Under the pieces are notes generated by a model. That model did not search any database. It was not told where the DNA came from and saw only the letters and a program-made list of their open reading frames with translations. Position numbers and translations under genes: made by a program. Positions 36,368 through 47,567 of a stretch of 64,000 bases of DNA are shown in pieces. Position 1 is the first letter of the stretch. Each line of letters starts with the position of its first letter. The stretch comes from Rhodocyclaceae bacterium (GTDB lineage Bacteria > Pseudomonadota > Gammaproteobacteria > Burkholderiales > Rhodocyclaceae), in NCBI GenBank assembly GCA_016791105.1, contig JAEUNM010000088.1:1-64000 (forward strand), read 5' to 3'.

Positions 36368-39175
36368 ATGGCGGATTACCGCAAGACGCTCAATCTTCCC
36401 GACACCCCGTTCCCCATGCGCGGCGATTTGCCCAAGCGCGAACCGGGCTGGGTGCAGGCCTGGCAGCAGTCCGGGCTGTACCAGAAAATCCGCAAAGCTG
36501 CGCGCGGTCGGCCGATGTTCGTGCTGCACGATGGCCCACCCTATGCGAATGGCGATATTCACATCGGCCATGCGGTGAACAAGATTTTGAAGGACGTGAT
36601 CGTCCGCGCGCGCACGCTGGCCGGGTTCGACGCGCCCTATGTGCCGGGTTGGGATTGTCACGGCCTGCCGATCGAACATCAGATCGAAAAGCAGCACGGC
36701 AAAAATTTGCCGCCCGATCGCGTGCGCGCGTTGTGCCGCGCTTTCGCGGAAGCGCAGATCGAGCGCCAGCGGCGCGACTTCATCCGCCTGGGCGTACTGG
36801 GTGATTGGGAACGTCCTTATCGCACGATGGCGTTCAAGACGGAAGCCGACGAAATTCGCGCGCTGGGCGAAATGTTTCGCAAGGGCTATCTGTTCAAGGG
36901 CGCCAAGCCGGTCAATTGGTGTTTCGACTGTGGTTCGGCCTTGGCCGAAGCGGAAGTCGAGTATGAGGACAAGGTGTCGCCGGCCATAGACGTTGCCTTC
37001 CCCTTGCGTGATGGCGAGCGCGGCAAATTGGCGGCGGCATTCGGGCTGGCAGCATTGCCCGACAAGCCCTGTTACACGGTGATCTGGACCACGACGCCGT
37101 GGACGATACCGTCCAACCAGGCGCTCAACATGCATCCGGAATTCGACTACGAACTGGTCGATACGCCGCGTGGGCTGCTGGTGCTGGCAGCGGAATTGCG
37201 TGCCGCCGCACTGGAACGTTACGGCGTAACGGGAAGTGTTCTGGCGACCTGCAAGGGCGCTGCGCTGGAACTGCTGCGTTTCCGCCACCCGCTGTATGAA
37301 CGCGATGCGCCGGTTTATCTGGGCGACTACGTCACGCTGGATACCGGTACCGGCATCGTGCACAGCGCACCGGCCTACGGCCTGGAAGATTTCGACTCCT
37401 GCCGCCGCTACGGCATGAAAACCGAGGACATTCTGAATCCCGTGCAGTCCGACGGGCGCTTCGCCGAATCTTTGCCCCTGTTCGGCGGCCTGAATGTCTG
37501 GAAAGCCAATCCGGAAATTGTCGCCAAACTGGCGGAGGCCGGCCATCTGTTCGCCGAAGCCAAAATCACGCACAGCTATATGCACTGCTGGCGGCACAAA
37601 ACCCCGGTGATTTACCGCGCCACGACGCAATGGTTCGTCGTGATGGACAGGCTCAACGGTCACCAGGGTGCCACGCTGCGTGAAGCTGCGCTGGCCGCGA
37701 TCGACGCGACACAGTTTTATCCCGGCTGGGGCCAGGCCCGTTTGCGCGCCATGATCGCCAATCGGCCCGACTGGTGCGTTTCGCGCCAGCGCAATTGGGG
37801 TGTGCCCATCCCGTTTTTCCTGCACAAGGAAAGCGGCCAGGCGCATCCGCGCACGCTGGAACTGCTGGAACAGGTGGCACAGCGTGTCGAACAGGAAGGC
37901 ATAGAGGCCTGGTTCAAGCTCGATGCGGCGGATTTGCTGGGCGAGGAGGCCGCGCAGTACGAAAAAATGCGTGACACCCTGGACGTTTGGTTCGATTCCG
38001 GCACCACGCATTGGTCGGTGCTGCGCGGTACCGAACACGGCGCTGATTTTACCTACCCGGCGGACCTCTATCTGGAAGGTTCGGACCAGCATCGCGGCTG
38101 GTTCCATTCTTCGCTGCTCACCGGTTGTGCCATGGACGGCAGGGCGCCGTATAAAGGTTTGCTGACGCATGGTTTCGTGGTCGATGGACAAGGACGCAAA
38201 ATGTCCAAATCCATGGGCAACGTCATCGCGCCGCAAGAGGTGTCGAACAAATTCGGCGCTGAAATATTGCGGCTGTGGGTGGCCGCGACCGATTATTCGG
38301 GCGAACTGTCGATTTCCAATCAAATTCTCGATCGGGTGGTCGAGGTATACCGGCGCCTGCGCAATACCTTGCGTTTCCTGCTCGCCAACGTGGCGGATTT
38401 CGATGTCACGCGGCAGGGCGTGGCGCCGCAGCGCCTGCTCACGCTGGACCGCTACGCGCTGGCACTGACGCGCAAGCTGCAGGCGCAGTGCGAGGCGGAT
38501 TATGCGCGCAACGAATTTCATCGCGTCGTGCAGGCGCTGCAAAACTTCTGTTCGGAAGATTTGGGTGCGTTCTATCTGGACGTGCTGAAGGATCGCCTGT
38601 ACACCACCGCGGCTGACTCCCACGCGCGGCGCTCGGCGCAAACGGCGCTGTGGCACATCACCGAAACGCTGGTGCGGCTGATGGCGCCGGTGCTGTCTTT
38701 CACCGCGGAAGAAATCTGGCATACCCTGCATGGCGATCCAGACGACAGTGTGATGTTGCACGCCTGGTATGCGCTGCCGCAAGTGGATGCCGAGGCCGAA
38801 TTGCTGGCCGATTGGGGCGCCCTGCGCGGCATACGCGCCGAAGCGATGAAAATGCTCGAGTCCTTGCGCACCGAAGGCAAGATCGGTTCGTCGCTACAGG
38901 CGGAAGTGGACATTTACGCAGCGCCGGCAAAATTTCGCCTGCTGGAAACGCTGGGTGACGATTTGCGTTTCGTCCTCATCACCTCCGCGGCACGCCTGCA
39001 CTCAGTACCCGATGCGGCGGAAGAGCGTATCGCCGCCACCGCGTCGGCGCATAGCAAGTGCGGGCGTTGCTGGCACTGGCGCGCCGACGTCGGTACGAAC
39101 GCAGAACACCCCGAACTTTGCGGCCGCTGCGTTTCAAATCTGTTTGGTCAGGGTGAAGCGCGCGACCATGCCTAG
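36368..39175 (+). CDS. ileS: Isoleucyl-tRNA synthetase
   Basis: 935 residues. A class I synthetase with [11 protein letters not shown] (58-68, HIGH motif) and KMSKS near residue 611. It contains the editing domain and a C-terminal zinc finger (CGRCWHW and CGRC Cys pairs in the last 40 residues), the form sensitive to mupirocin in bacteria (type 1). The ATG at 36368 lies four bases after the ribF stop; the frame upstream overlaps ribF and is not used. The 3' end overlaps lspA by eight bases. Confidence 0.97.
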   Translation: MADYRKTLNLPDTPFPMRGDLPKREPGWVQAWQQSGLYQKIRKAARGRPMFVLHDGPPYANGDIHIGHAVNKILKDVIVRARTLAGFDAPYVPGWDCHGLPIEHQIEKQHGKNLPPDRVRALCRAFAEAQIERQRRDFIRLGVLGDWERPYRTMAFKTEADEIRALGEMFRKGYLFKGAKPVNWCFDCGSALAEAEVEYEDKVSPAIDVAFPLRDGERGKLAAAFGLAALPDKPCYTVIWTTTPWTIPSNQALNMHPEFDYELVDTPRGLLVLAAELRAAALERYGVTGSVLATCKGAALELLRFRHPLYERDAPVYLGDYVTLDTGTGIVHSAPAYGLEDFDSCRRYGMKTEDILNPVQSDGRFAESLPLFGGLNVWKANPEIVAKLAEAGHLFAEAKITHSYMHCWRHKTPVIYRATTQWFVVMDRLNGHQGATLREAALAAIDATQFYPGWGQARLRAMIANRPDWCVSRQRNWGVPIPFFLHKESGQAHPRTLELLEQVAQRVEQEGIEAWFKLDAADLLGEEAAQYEKMRDTLDVWFDSGTTHWSVLRGTEHGADFTYPADLYLEGSDQHRGWFHSSLLTGCAMDGRAPYKGLLTHGFVVDGQGRKMSKSMGNVIAPQEVSNKFGAEILRLWVAATDYSGELSISNQILDRVVEVYRRLRNTLRFLLANVADFDVTRQGVAPQRLLTLDRYALALTRKLQAQCEADYARNEFHRVVQALQNFCSEDLGAFYLDVLKDRLYTTAADSHARRSAQTALWHITETLVRLMAPVLSFTAEEIWHTLHGDPDDSVMLHAWYALPQVDAEAELLADWGALRGIRAEAMKMLESLRTEGKIGSSLQAEVDIYAAPAKFRLLETLGDDLRFVLITSAARLHSVPDAAEERIAATASAHSKCGRCWHWRADVGTNAEHPELCGRCVSNLFGQGEARDHA

Positions 39176-39668
39176 GATGGGCATCTGGCTGATATTGGCC
39201 AGCGTGGTCGTGATACTGGATCAGCTCACGAAATACGTGGTCGTGAGCGGAATGTCTTATGGGGAAACCTGGCACATCGCCAGTTTTTTCGACCTCGTGC
39301 ATGTGCGCAATACGGGCGCGGCATTCAGTTTTCTCGCCGGGCATTCCGGATGGCAGCGCTGGTTTTTCATCGCGCTGGCCGTCGGCGTATCGATCTGGCT
39401 ACTGCGCATGCTCGCGCACCATGCCGCGGAGGCATTGATGGCCTGCGCGTTGGCGCTGGTGCTGGGCGGCGCCGTCGGCAACGTGATCGACCGCGTCGCG
39501 CGTGGATCGGTGGTGGATTTCCTGTCGTTCCACCTCGGTGAACATTACTGGCCGGCGTTCAACGTGGCCGATTCCGCCATATGCGTCGGTGTGGCACTTA
39601 TGCTGCTCGATCAATTTCGCAAGCGTCCGGGCGAGGATGATGCGCCCGAACCGCACAATCAAGGATAA
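39168..39668 (+). CDS. lspA: Lipoprotein signal peptidase II
   Basis: 166 residues with four transmembrane segments. It cleaves signal peptides of diacylglyceryl-modified prolipoproteins. The two catalytic aspartates are in [15 protein letters not shown] and FNVADSAI. The N-terminal DQLTKYVV motif is present. The ATG at 39168 overlaps the ileS end by eight bases and has GGTGAAG upstream. It is followed by fkpB. Confidence 0.96.
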   Translation: MPRMGIWLILASVVVILDQLTKYVVVSGMSYGETWHIASFFDLVHVRNTGAAFSFLAGHSGWQRWFFIALAVGVSIWLLRMLAHHAAEALMACALALVLGGAVGNVIDRVARGSVVDFLSFHLGEHYWPAFNVADSAICVGVALMLLDQFRKRPGEDDAPEPHNQG

Positions 39669-39676
39669 AACTACAC

Positions 39677-40108
39677 ATGACCCGACAAGTCGCAGATTCA
39701 AGCCTCGTGACGTTGCATTTCCGCCTGTCCCTGCCGGGAGGAGGCGAGTTGATCAGCACATTTGATGCAGCACCCGCGACGCTACAACTGGGTAAAGGGG
39801 AGCTTGCGCCGGGGCTGGAACGTTGTCTCGCGGGTTTGTACGAGGGCGACCGCAAGGTATTCGAAGTCGCTCCCGATGAGGGCTTCGGGCTGCGTCAGGA
39901 TCGGCTCGTGCAGCGCATCCCGCGCGCAGACTTACCCAGCGAAATCGAACTGGCGCCGCAGGCCGTGATCGAATTTTCGGCAACGGACGGGACCAAATAT
40001 GCCGGAGTGGTGGTCGATCTGGACGACGAGGATGCCACCATAGATTTCAACCATCCGCTGGCAGGCAAAACCGTGCGGTTCGAGGTGCTGGTGGTTGGCG
40101 TGTGTTGA
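39677..40108 (+). CDS. fkpB: FKBP-type peptidyl-prolyl isomerase (SlpA-like)
   Basis: 143 residues with the SlyD/SlpA-type FKBP fold: [17 protein letters not shown] and an inserted-flap region, ending in the [13 protein letters not shown] strand. It lacks SlyD's His/Cys-rich metal tail. It probably acts as a folding helper in the cytoplasm. The lspA-fkpB-ispH order is conserved in proteobacteria. It starts eight bases after the lspA stop. Confidence 0.92.
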   Translation: MTRQVADSSLVTLHFRLSLPGGGELISTFDAAPATLQLGKGELAPGLERCLAGLYEGDRKVFEVAPDEGFGLRQDRLVQRIPRADLPSEIELAPQAVIEFSATDGTKYAGVVVDLDDEDATIDFNHPLAGKTVRFEVLVVGVC

Positions 40109-40121
40109 AAGGATAGCTGTC

Positions 40122-41048
40122 ATGCAGGTCATGCTTGCAACTCCGCGCGGCTTTTGCGCCGGCGTCGAGCGCGCCATAGAAATCGTGGAGCGCGCCCTGG
40201 CGCGCTTCGGCGCGCCTATCTACGTGCGCCACGAGGTGGTGCATAACACCTATGTGGTGGAGGATTTGCGCCGCAAGGGCGCAATTTTCATCGAGTGTCT
40301 GGATGACGTGCCGGCCGGCGCAACGCTCATTTTCAGCGCCCACGGCGTGCCGAAATCCGTGCGCATCGAGGCCGAAGCGCGCGGTCTGCGCGTGTTCGAC
40401 GCCACCTGTCCACTGGTCACCAAGGTGCATGTCGAAGTCGCGCGCATGCGCGAACAGGGGCGCGAAATCATCATGATAGGCCACCGTGGCCACCCCGAAG
40501 TGGAGGGTACGATGGGACAGGCCGGGGACGGCATATACCTGGTCGAAAATCTGGTCGAGGTGCAAGCGCTGCAGGTCGCAAACCCGGACCGCCTGGCCTA
40601 TGTTACGCAAACCACGCTTTCGGTGGACGATGCGGCCGCCATCGTGGCGGCGCTCAGACAGCGCTTTCCGTCCATAGTCGGCCCGAAAAAGGACGACATT
40701 TGTTATGCCACGCAGAACCGTCAGGATGCGGTCAAATTCGTGGCGCCGCAGTGCGACCTCTTGCTCGTCGTCGGGTCGCAAAACAGTTCCAACTCCAACC
40801 GTCTGTGCGAAGTCGCGCGCAACGTGGGAGTGGAAGCGCATCTGGTCGACACTGCCGACGATATACGTCCCGAATGGGTCCAGGGTAGGCGGCACATAGG
40901 CCTTACCGCAGGTGCTTCGGCGCCTGAACTGCTGGTCGATCAGGTGATTGCGCGGCTGCGCGAACTGGGCGCCAATACAGTACGGACGCTCGAAGGTGTG
41001 CCGGAGAAGGTTAGTTTTCCCCTGCCGAAAGAACTGGCCGGCGGCTGA
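40122..41048 (+). CDS. ispH: 4-hydroxy-3-methylbut-2-enyl diphosphate reductase
   Basis: 308 residues. The [4Fe-4S] enzyme of the last step of the MEP isoprenoid pathway, giving IPP and DMAPP. Three cluster Cys are visible: Cys12 (TPRGFCAG), the Cys in [11 protein letters not shown], and the Cys in [11 protein letters not shown]. The conserved HEVVHN and HPEVEG blocks are present. The ATG at 40122 follows AAAGGA. It is the last gene of its operon and is followed by a clear terminator. The pathway's first gene, dxs, lies at the right end of the window. Confidence 0.96.
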   Translation: MQVMLATPRGFCAGVERAIEIVERALARFGAPIYVRHEVVHNTYVVEDLRRKGAIFIECLDDVPAGATLIFSAHGVPKSVRIEAEARGLRVFDATCPLVTKVHVEVARMREQGREIIMIGHRGHPEVEGTMGQAGDGIYLVENLVEVQALQVANPDRLAYVTQTTLSVDDAAAIVAALRQRFPSIVGPKKDDICYATQNRQDAVKFVAPQCDLLLVVGSQNSSNSNRLCEVARNVGVEAHLVDTADDIRPEWVQGRRHIGLTAGASAPELLVDQVIARLRELGANTVRTLEGVPEKVSFPLPKELAGG

Positions 41049-41082
41049 TTTGCCGGGCGCTGTAGGTCGTATGCAAAATTGA

Positions 41083-41108
41083 GGCCGCCTTTGGGCGGCC
41101 TTTTGCTT
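41083..41108 (+). terminator. Intrinsic terminator after ispH
   Basis: GGCCGCC (41083-41089), loop TTTG, GGCGGCC (41094-41100), then TTTTGCTTT. On the opposite strand the hairpin is followed by an AATTTTG stretch, so it could also stop transcripts arriving from pilY1. Confidence 0.8.
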
Positions 41109-41192
41109 TCAGACCTTCATCCTGAGGTAGCGTTTCGGCCGAAAGTTACGCAGGCGAAGGCCGCGGGCACCCGCCGCTACTTACAATTCCCG

Positions 41193-44100
41193 TTAATGGT
41201 GCGCCTCGCGGTACCAGAAGCTCTTTACACCACAAGGAATCGGAACCGAGGCGCCGGCCTGTCTTTGCACTCCACTACCCGTGTTATAGAGCACCGAAAG
41301 TTTTGCACCTTTCGTACAGTCTATGCCTGCCGCTGCTGCAGAGCCTCCGGCGCCTGTTCCAATACTGTCCTGGCCCAGCACGGCGGTTCCCTCCTTTATG
41401 AAGCCCTGCCCGGAAAATCCGGCGAAGGTGCGCGCATTTGCCGGATTGCCGGTACCCGTGTTGTTGATGAGGCCGCCGAAGGTCGCATCCAGACCATATA
41501 GCTTGGATAACCCAGGCGGCTGACACTGATTTGCCTGCTCGTCGGTCTTATACGTTCCGAAACGCAGCACGTTGAAAAATACCGACGGTGCGCCCGTAAC
41601 GATTTCGCTCGTACCAAGATAAAACGCCCAGCCTCCTTTGGTTGCCCATGCCGTATCGGTTACTGCGGTGTTGAACTGACTGACCGTGTCTGTTGTGGTG
41701 ACATCGACCAGATCCGAGGTGCCGAATACGGTGGTATCCGTCGACGCCGAAGTTCCCGTGCCAAAATCCTTGATCATGAACAAGGCGTTGCGGGGATCAC
41801 TATCTGTCATCACCTTTGTGGGATGCTGTATGTCACCGCTACCGACAAACACGCCATCGTAGCGCTGCCCCTTGAATTGCAGTTTGACTGCGACAGGCGG
41901 AAAGAAAATTTTCCGCTGCGGGGAGTTGGCCGTGAGCGAACTGCTCGACGACAGCGCAGCCAACTGCTTGCCCTTCCATGTGGCCGGGTCGGAGGCGCCG
42001 ACGTCGAAACGCCACAAATTTCCTGCCATGTCGCCCACATAAAGCCGGTCCGTGAGCGCCTGACCATCCTGATCTGAGTTCAATACCGAAACATCGGAAG
42101 GGATACTCCAATCCACTCCTGCAAGCGTGCCGCCCGATGCCGATGGAACTCCGTTTGCGAGTTTACGGATGAGCGCCCCGGTACGTGCGTTTATGACAAA
42201 TAGCGCGCGGCCCATGGTGTCTTGCGACGATACAGTTGCAGCGTCTTGATTGAGGTCGTAGCCACCACCGCCTATCAATGCCAGCGTGTAAGTTGCCGTA
42301 CTGGTGTCCGCCGTCAATTTCACGAGCTTGGCAGGCTGGAGTGCGGAGAATGTAAAGCCCAGTTCGGCGTAATCGGAGCTGGACGAGCAGGTCGCGCCGA
42401 GGCAGATCGCATTATTGCTTATCCTCCACATCAGCTTGGGCTGATCCGGAACGGTTACGTCCAAGGCGTAATAGCCGCGTCCGCCGCGATGCATGCCGAA
42501 ATATAGATAGACGAAGTCACCCTGGGTGGAGTCAATGACGCCATCGCGGTTGACGTCGTTGCTCAGTATCGTGATGGGGCCATCAGCGACTTCTACCAAA
42601 GGTCCTGCCACATTGTTCATCAGAGCCTGGGCAGAACCGAGCGCCTCCTCGACGAAAAACGTCCATTGTTCCGAGCCGTCGCAGGTGTCGACCGCATGCA
42701 GCATGCCATCATGAGTGAGGTAATAGACCCATTGCTTGCGTGCATCCTCCGACGCACTTGCGCTGCCCTGGCACGCTGACAGCCCAGTTGTACCGTCGCG
42801 CGGGCGTCCATCGTACGCTACGATGCGCGGGGACGAATGTATGATGCCTGCATGCGGCCAGTCGCGCCATACCGTGCAGGCGGTACTGTCCGTGGCATCG
42901 ATGCAAGCCGAATTACCTGTATTGCCACCACGCAGATAGTTGATCAGTGACGAACGTTGGGCATCGTTCATCGAGGCGTTGCCAAGACGGGTTTTTGTTA
43001 TGGCTGTGTTGGCTTCCGTTACCTGGGCCGCGCCATCCGTGCTCAGGTTGACTCCTGTGGATCCGCTGATGAACGTATATACCTTGCGGTTGTCCGGCCT
43101 GATGCTCGAAGAATGCAACAACTGATAACCTGTACCTCCCCTCTGCGGATTGCCTCCGTCGCCCAAACCGCCGGCAATCCAAAAACTTGAACTTTGATCG
43201 TTAATGGTGCTGATCAGGGTGTTGTTGATGTCGGTCGTGACTTTTTCGATGTTGTAGACGCTGCTGCCGATCAAGCCGCCATCGACCTGATTTTGACCGA
43301 TTACGCAAACATCGATCGGTTTTTGGTTGCCTTGTGCGTCGCGGTCGAAGGGGCTGGTGCCGCACACACTTTGGCCATGCCCAAACTTGAATTTCTTGAG
43401 GGTGCCGCTCCACGCCTGTGCGTTGGTGGGGGCAAAAAAGCCCATGAACACGTCCGAGCTGGTCGCGGCGCGACTATAGGCGGAAGCTGGCACGGTCGGG
43501 CTTGCGAGCACGGGCGTCCACTCGCGAATCGCGGCCAGCACTTCCGATAGTGCGGTTGCGAGACTGCCGCTGTCCTGCGCGACGAAATTCAGTCCGCCCC
43601 CTTTCTCCGCCGCATTTTTCAGCACGGGCGGGTTCGCACCGCCAAAACCTATGGTGTGCGTAACGATAGGTTGGGTTCCCGAAATCAAATCCGTCCTAGC
43701 GCTGACGCCGTTAGGATCAGCCGGGCCGGGGGAAATGTCCGTGCGGTACATGTAGTAGGCAAGTTCGTCCAGCCATACATAGCGTCCGGTTGACAAGTCA
43801 GTGGGGCCATAAGGCACGCCCGCAAGTTCCTGCTGGCCGGTTGTAGTCTCCGGGCTGGTATTGGAGGACGTGTCCTTGGTCGTATTAGGCGAAATGGTAG
43901 CGCCGTTGAGTTGCTGTGCGAGCACCGAGGCGCTGGTGGCTGGCGTGAAATATTGATCCGCATTGCCATCGTCATCCGGCCCGCCGTCGGTGATCAGTAC
44001 GACATAATTCTTCTGGCACGAGGCGGGGTTGGCGATACTGGGGTTGGACAGCATGGGGCTGCGGTAATTGTTCGCGACCAGACAGTCTGTATTGGCCTGC

Positions 44101-47100
44101 GCGCTACTGCAAATGGCTTGAGTGTCCCTGATATCGGTTTCTGTGCCGCCCGCAGCTGCCGCCCCGGAATTTGTTCCAAATTTCGGCGTTCCTCCCGAGA
44201 AGTACAAAAACGCTTCGTATAAGGATTCCGTGAGCGGCGTCTGTGACGCCGCAACGATAGAATTGATTTTGTCAATCAGCCCCCGGCGGTTATTGAACTG
44301 AGCCCAATCGCTACTAGAGGCGGGATAGGTGTCCGTAGCGCTACCAGCGCAGACCGGAATCTGGATACTGACATTGGTGACAGCCGTACTCGATGCGTTG
44401 CTCACCTGAAACTGCCGCTGCGTAGTGTCTATCGCCGTGATGGTTGTCGTGAGATTTCCCCCGCCCGAGGCCGCGCCCGGAACGATGATCGTATCGCTAA
44501 TTGAAAATCCCAAGGTTGACTGTACCGTGACGACGTTTGACGCCGCGAGCATGGTTCCAGGCGTACTTACGCCCATAGCGGTACAGACCTTCGTGCCCAT
44601 TGGCCGGATCGCGTAGGCGATGTTTCCGCCGTCAGTACCGCCGCCGGCGGCAATACTACGTTGCTTGTTAAAAACCTCCAGGCCGAATCGAACGCCATTT
44701 GCAGTCGTAACCAGATTTGTTAGCGCATCTTTCGCGATTTGCAGGCGCGTTTTTCGACCTATCGGGGCACCAGTGGGACCCTTCGGACCAAATTTCCAGT
44801 TCAGATAATTTACCGAGTACATATCGGACGCGGGGACGCTAGCCCAATCCACGCCCTGACCGCTGTCACTTATGTAGGAATCCGTCGTTCCCCAGGCGGT
44901 GTTGAAAGTTTGTGTCTGTCGCAAGTGGTGCGCTGAGGTGTCGCTGCTCTCGCAGTCATGAACAAGGCTGTCTTCGAAAGCCTGAAGGGTATAGACGGTG
45001 TACGTGGTCGTCGAACTTGTTATGCAGTTCTGGGTGCTTGGGCAATTATTGTCATTACATGCGCCGCCGAGTTGGGATTGGCAGCTACTAATGTTATCAG
45101 CTGGTGGATTGCAGCTTCTATAGTAGGTATCAGATCCGATTTGAAACGAATCCCCAGGGGTGCAACTCGCCGTACTTTGACTTGGGGATGCACCAGGAAC
45201 TAGAGGCGTGGAAACGTGAGACCAAGTTCCGCCCCCGCATTGGTTTGCGTTATAAAAATTGCCGAACGCAGTACGTTGCTCGGGCGTTCCCTGCGGGTTG
45301 CCAGAAAACGTACATCCGGAGTACTTGTCCAAATAGAATGTCGAGAACAATGTCGCGAAGGCGCAACTTCCGGACGTGGTTGCAGTGACGCATGAACCGC
45401 CGTAATACATGGCTTGCGATAGTGCGTCGCGGTACAAATTGTTGGTGCCCTGGAGAACGCATTGCGTGCAAGTGATCCCACCCGTTCCAGTTGCCAGTTG
45501 AGCGGTTATGTCATAGTACGCATCGGTGCCGGTTTCCAGTCCAAAAGCAGGCGCTTGATTGTTTGCCCGATTTCCATGCCAGGCATTGAACAATTCGTTG
45601 CTGACAATGAATTGGGTGAGGGACGTTTGCGAGGATTCTCCGACATTGATGTTTGAGTATCCGTAGGTTGCTCGCCATTGCGCAAGAATTGCGTCGGCGT
45701 TGGACCCAGACGTTACCGTGCCATTCGAATTCGTGTCGGCGATTGCGGTGGCGATCTGGGTTGTCATGCGCCGGTGCACGAACCCTCCGTGGTCTGCCTT
45801 CAGTCCAGCCCAGCCTGCCGTGCTCTGGTTAGCTCCTGAGCTGTTGTTCTGTATTCGGATCGGCTGACCATGATCGCCTGTCGCTCCGTTTCCGCCGGTA
45901 CCCGCTTCGCGATACGACGTTCCATCCCGTGCGGGCGACGGGTTTTCAGTGAAATCGTTGTCGCCAGCCAATCCGAGCGTTCCGGTTCGGCGCGTAAGTG
46001 CTACGTTGGAAGTAGAGACGATGCTCGCATTCCCGTTGCGATTTATCCCAGGATAGCGCGACCGAGCGGGCCCGCCATCGATATTTACTCCAGTCAGGCT
46101 CAGCCACCGGTTCCATCGCAACCATTTGTGGCCTAGGTATTTGCCGGCGTTGGCAGGCGTGTTGGAGGGTGCAAAGATGGTGGACGGGATGAGTGCGGAC
46201 TGCGCGGCAGCGCATTTGTTGCGCGAAGAAAAATCCGTTCCGTTCGTCCAAGTCAAATTAGCCCGAATTTGTGGGTTGCCGTCCGCATCGCCGCTCTCGC
46301 GCTTCCATCCTCGCCAGCGGTTATAAGAAGTTGAACGGAGCCGGTCGTCGTTTTCCGAAGTGCCGCCAGGTAACCAGTAAATCCACGACAGATCATTGTA
46401 ATTGCGCCACACATGGCGCGAATTGAAGCCAATCTGGACGCCATGCACAGAGGGCGTAATGCTGCCGTTGGAGATGGAGCTGTCCAGGCTGTCCGTGCCG
46501 CGCGCATAGTTGCGTGCGGCGCGCCACAGGGCAATACGTGCTTCCGGTGTCGTGCCGGCCCAGTAACCGGCTTTCGCGAGGGGGCTACGGTCCGACGGTG
46601 TCGCGTACATGACTGTACCGGTGGCCGCTGTCGCGCTACCGGCTGCGGGGGCATTTGTAACCGAATATTGGAATTGGGTGCTTGAATTGGAGGCCGGAAG
46701 TGCGCTCACCGTAAACGTGCCGTTGTAGCGGCTGTCGGCCACGTTGTAGATGGTGACGGTATTGCCGACACTGAGGTTGTGGCTGACAGTGGTTGTTGCG
46801 GTTACAGCCGTTCCACTGGCGCTGATGCTCGAAATCGGCAACGCATCAAGCGCTATTACTTCCCGCGCAATGTGTGCGCTCGCCCAATTGACATAAGGAC
46901 CCCAGCCGTTAGTGCCTGATGCCGCCGTAGTGGTTATCCCAGGCGTAATCCAGATCTGGAATTTGTTCGTGGGGGATACCTTGCGAACAATGTGGGAACT
47001 ATTTATGGCCTTGAGAAAGTTTTGCACAATGGCAACCTGGTTGTCCGGAGGGGTGCCGACTTGGTTCAAATCTTTTATTGTTACGAGGTCGCCGGCTTCA

Positions 47101-47543
47101 AGTCCCAGGCTTGACGAAAGGGTGATTTCGACGATCGTGGCATCCAGCGCGTTATTTGACCCAGGTACGGTTATCACGTTTGCGTTTGCCGAACTATCCG
47201 GGGAAACGAAACCTCCCTGTGCTTGCGTATATTGGTAGCCTGAAGATAGCGGTGTGGCATCATTGTCATTGCTGTTGCCAATAACGCGCAGATCATTCCA
47301 GAGGTATTCGATGTGCGAGTTGTAATCGCCGGGGTATTCGGTCCATCCGTCAGGGGCATTCATGGAATCCGACGTGTCCAGCAGGATCAATATGGCTGGC
47401 TCCGCGTAGGCGCCGTTGGTCGGGGTGGCAAGGTAAATGTCTGTGTCCCTGGCCCAGGCGGGCGCAAGCGCGGCGGGGTTGAGCAGTACGAGAAGGAGCA
47501 GGCGCGCAGTGAAGCGCATGAATGCAGAGTGCGGGGCGTTCAT
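41193..47543 (-). CDS. pilY1: Giant PilY1-type type IV pilus tip protein
   Basis: 2116 residues, about twice the usual PilY1/PilC length. A signal peptide (MRFTARLLLLVLLNPAALAPAWA) leads into the first strand of a von Willebrand A domain with the MIDAS triad DTSDSM (56-61). About 870 inserted residues, rich in Cys, Asn and Trp, come before the next VWA helix (KTRLQIAKDAL, about 931). Two or three FCCH-like beta modules are recognisable (near 240-300 and 990-1055). The C-terminal third is the PilY1/PilC beta-propeller with a Ca-binding loop (DVNRDGVIDSTQGD, about 1660-1675). The function is inferred from the family: pilus assembly, adhesion and surface sensing. The start at 47543 has AGGA eight bases upstream; the ATG at 47552 does not. 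It is the last gene of the pilin operon. Confidence 0.93.
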   Translation of the reverse strand: MNAPHSAFMRFTARLLLLVLLNPAALAPAWARDTDIYLATPTNGAYAEPAILILLDTSDSMNAPDGWTEYPGDYNSHIEYLWNDLRVIGNSNDNDATPLSSGYQYTQAQGGFVSPDSSANANVITVPGSNNALDATIVEITLSSSLGLEAGDLVTIKDLNQVGTPPDNQVAIVQNFLKAINSSHIVRKVSPTNKFQIWITPGITTTAASGTNGWGPYVNWASAHIAREVIALDALPISSISASGTAVTATTTVSHNLSVGNTVTIYNVADSRYNGTFTVSALPASNSSTQFQYSVTNAPAAGSATAATGTVMYATPSDRSPLAKAGYWAGTTPEARIALWRAARNYARGTDSLDSSISNGSITPSVHGVQIGFNSRHVWRNYNDLSWIYWLPGGTSENDDRLRSTSYNRWRGWKRESGDADGNPQIRANLTWTNGTDFSSRNKCAAAQSALIPSTIFAPSNTPANAGKYLGHKWLRWNRWLSLTGVNIDGGPARSRYPGINRNGNASIVSTSNVALTRRTGTLGLAGDNDFTENPSPARDGTSYREAGTGGNGATGDHGQPIRIQNNSSGANQSTAGWAGLKADHGGFVHRRMTTQIATAIADTNSNGTVTSGSNADAILAQWRATYGYSNINVGESSQTSLTQFIVSNELFNAWHGNRANNQAPAFGLETGTDAYYDITAQLATGTGGITCTQCVLQGTNNLYRDALSQAMYYGGSCVTATTSGSCAFATLFSTFYLDKYSGCTFSGNPQGTPEQRTAFGNFYNANQCGGGTWSHVSTPLVPGASPSQSTASCTPGDSFQIGSDTYYRSCNPPADNISSCQSQLGGACNDNNCPSTQNCITSSTTTYTVYTLQAFEDSLVHDCESSDTSAHHLRQTQTFNTAWGTTDSYISDSGQGVDWASVPASDMYSVNYLNWKFGPKGPTGAPIGRKTRLQIAKDALTNLVTTANGVRFGLEVFNKQRSIAAGGGTDGGNIAYAIRPMGTKVCTAMGVSTPGTMLAASNVVTVQSTLGFSISDTIIVPGAASGGGNLTTTITAIDTTQRQFQVSNASSTAVTNVSIQIPVCAGSATDTYPASSSDWAQFNNRRGLIDKINSIVAASQTPLTESLYEAFLYFSGGTPKFGTNSGAAAAGGTETDIRDTQAICSSAQANTDCLVANNYRSPMLSNPSIANPASCQKNYVVLITDGGPDDDGNADQYFTPATSASVLAQQLNGATISPNTTKDTSSNTSPETTTGQQELAGVPYGPTDLSTGRYVWLDELAYYMYRTDISPGPADPNGVSARTDLISGTQPIVTHTIGFGGANPPVLKNAAEKGGGLNFVAQDSGSLATALSEVLAAIREWTPVLASPTVPASAYSRAATSSDVFMGFFAPTNAQAWSGTLKKFKFGHGQSVCGTSPFDRDAQGNQKPIDVCVIGQNQVDGGLIGSSVYNIEKVTTDINNTLISTINDQSSSFWIAGGLGDGGNPQRGGTGYQLLHSSSIRPDNRKVYTFISGSTGVNLSTDGAAQVTEANTAITKTRLGNASMNDAQRSSLINYLRGGNTGNSACIDATDSTACTVWRDWPHAGIIHSSPRIVAYDGRPRDGTTGLSACQGSASASEDARKQWVYYLTHDGMLHAVDTCDGSEQWTFFVEEALGSAQALMNNVAGPLVEVADGPITILSNDVNRDGVIDSTQGDFVYLYFGMHRGGRGYYALDVTVPDQPKLMWRISNNAICLGATCSSSSDYAELGFTFSALQPAKLVKLTADTSTATYTLALIGGGGYDLNQDAATVSSQDTMGRALFVINARTGALIRKLANGVPSASGGTLAGVDWSIPSDVSVLNSDQDGQALTDRLYVGDMAGNLWRFDVGASDPATWKGKQLAALSSSSSLTANSPQRKIFFPPVAVKLQFKGQRYDGVFVGSGDIQHPTKVMTDSDPRNALFMIKDFGTGTSASTDTTVFGTSDLVDVTTTDTVSQFNTAVTDTAWATKGGWAFYLGTSEIVTGAPSVFFNVLRFGTYKTDEQANQCQPPGLSKLYGLDATFGGLINNTGTGNPANARTFAGFSGQGFIKEGTAVLGQDSIGTGAGGSAAAAGIDCTKGAKLSVLYNTGSGVQRQAGASVPIPCGVKSFWYREAHH

Positions 47544-47567
47544 GGGGTTCATCCTGTTGCGCCGGGT

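Noticed and set aside
36230..38782. An 850-residue open frame antisense to ileS
   Set aside because: A mirror of ileS codon bias in GC-rich DNA; Gln/Arg/His-rich with no domain. ileS itself is unmistakable.
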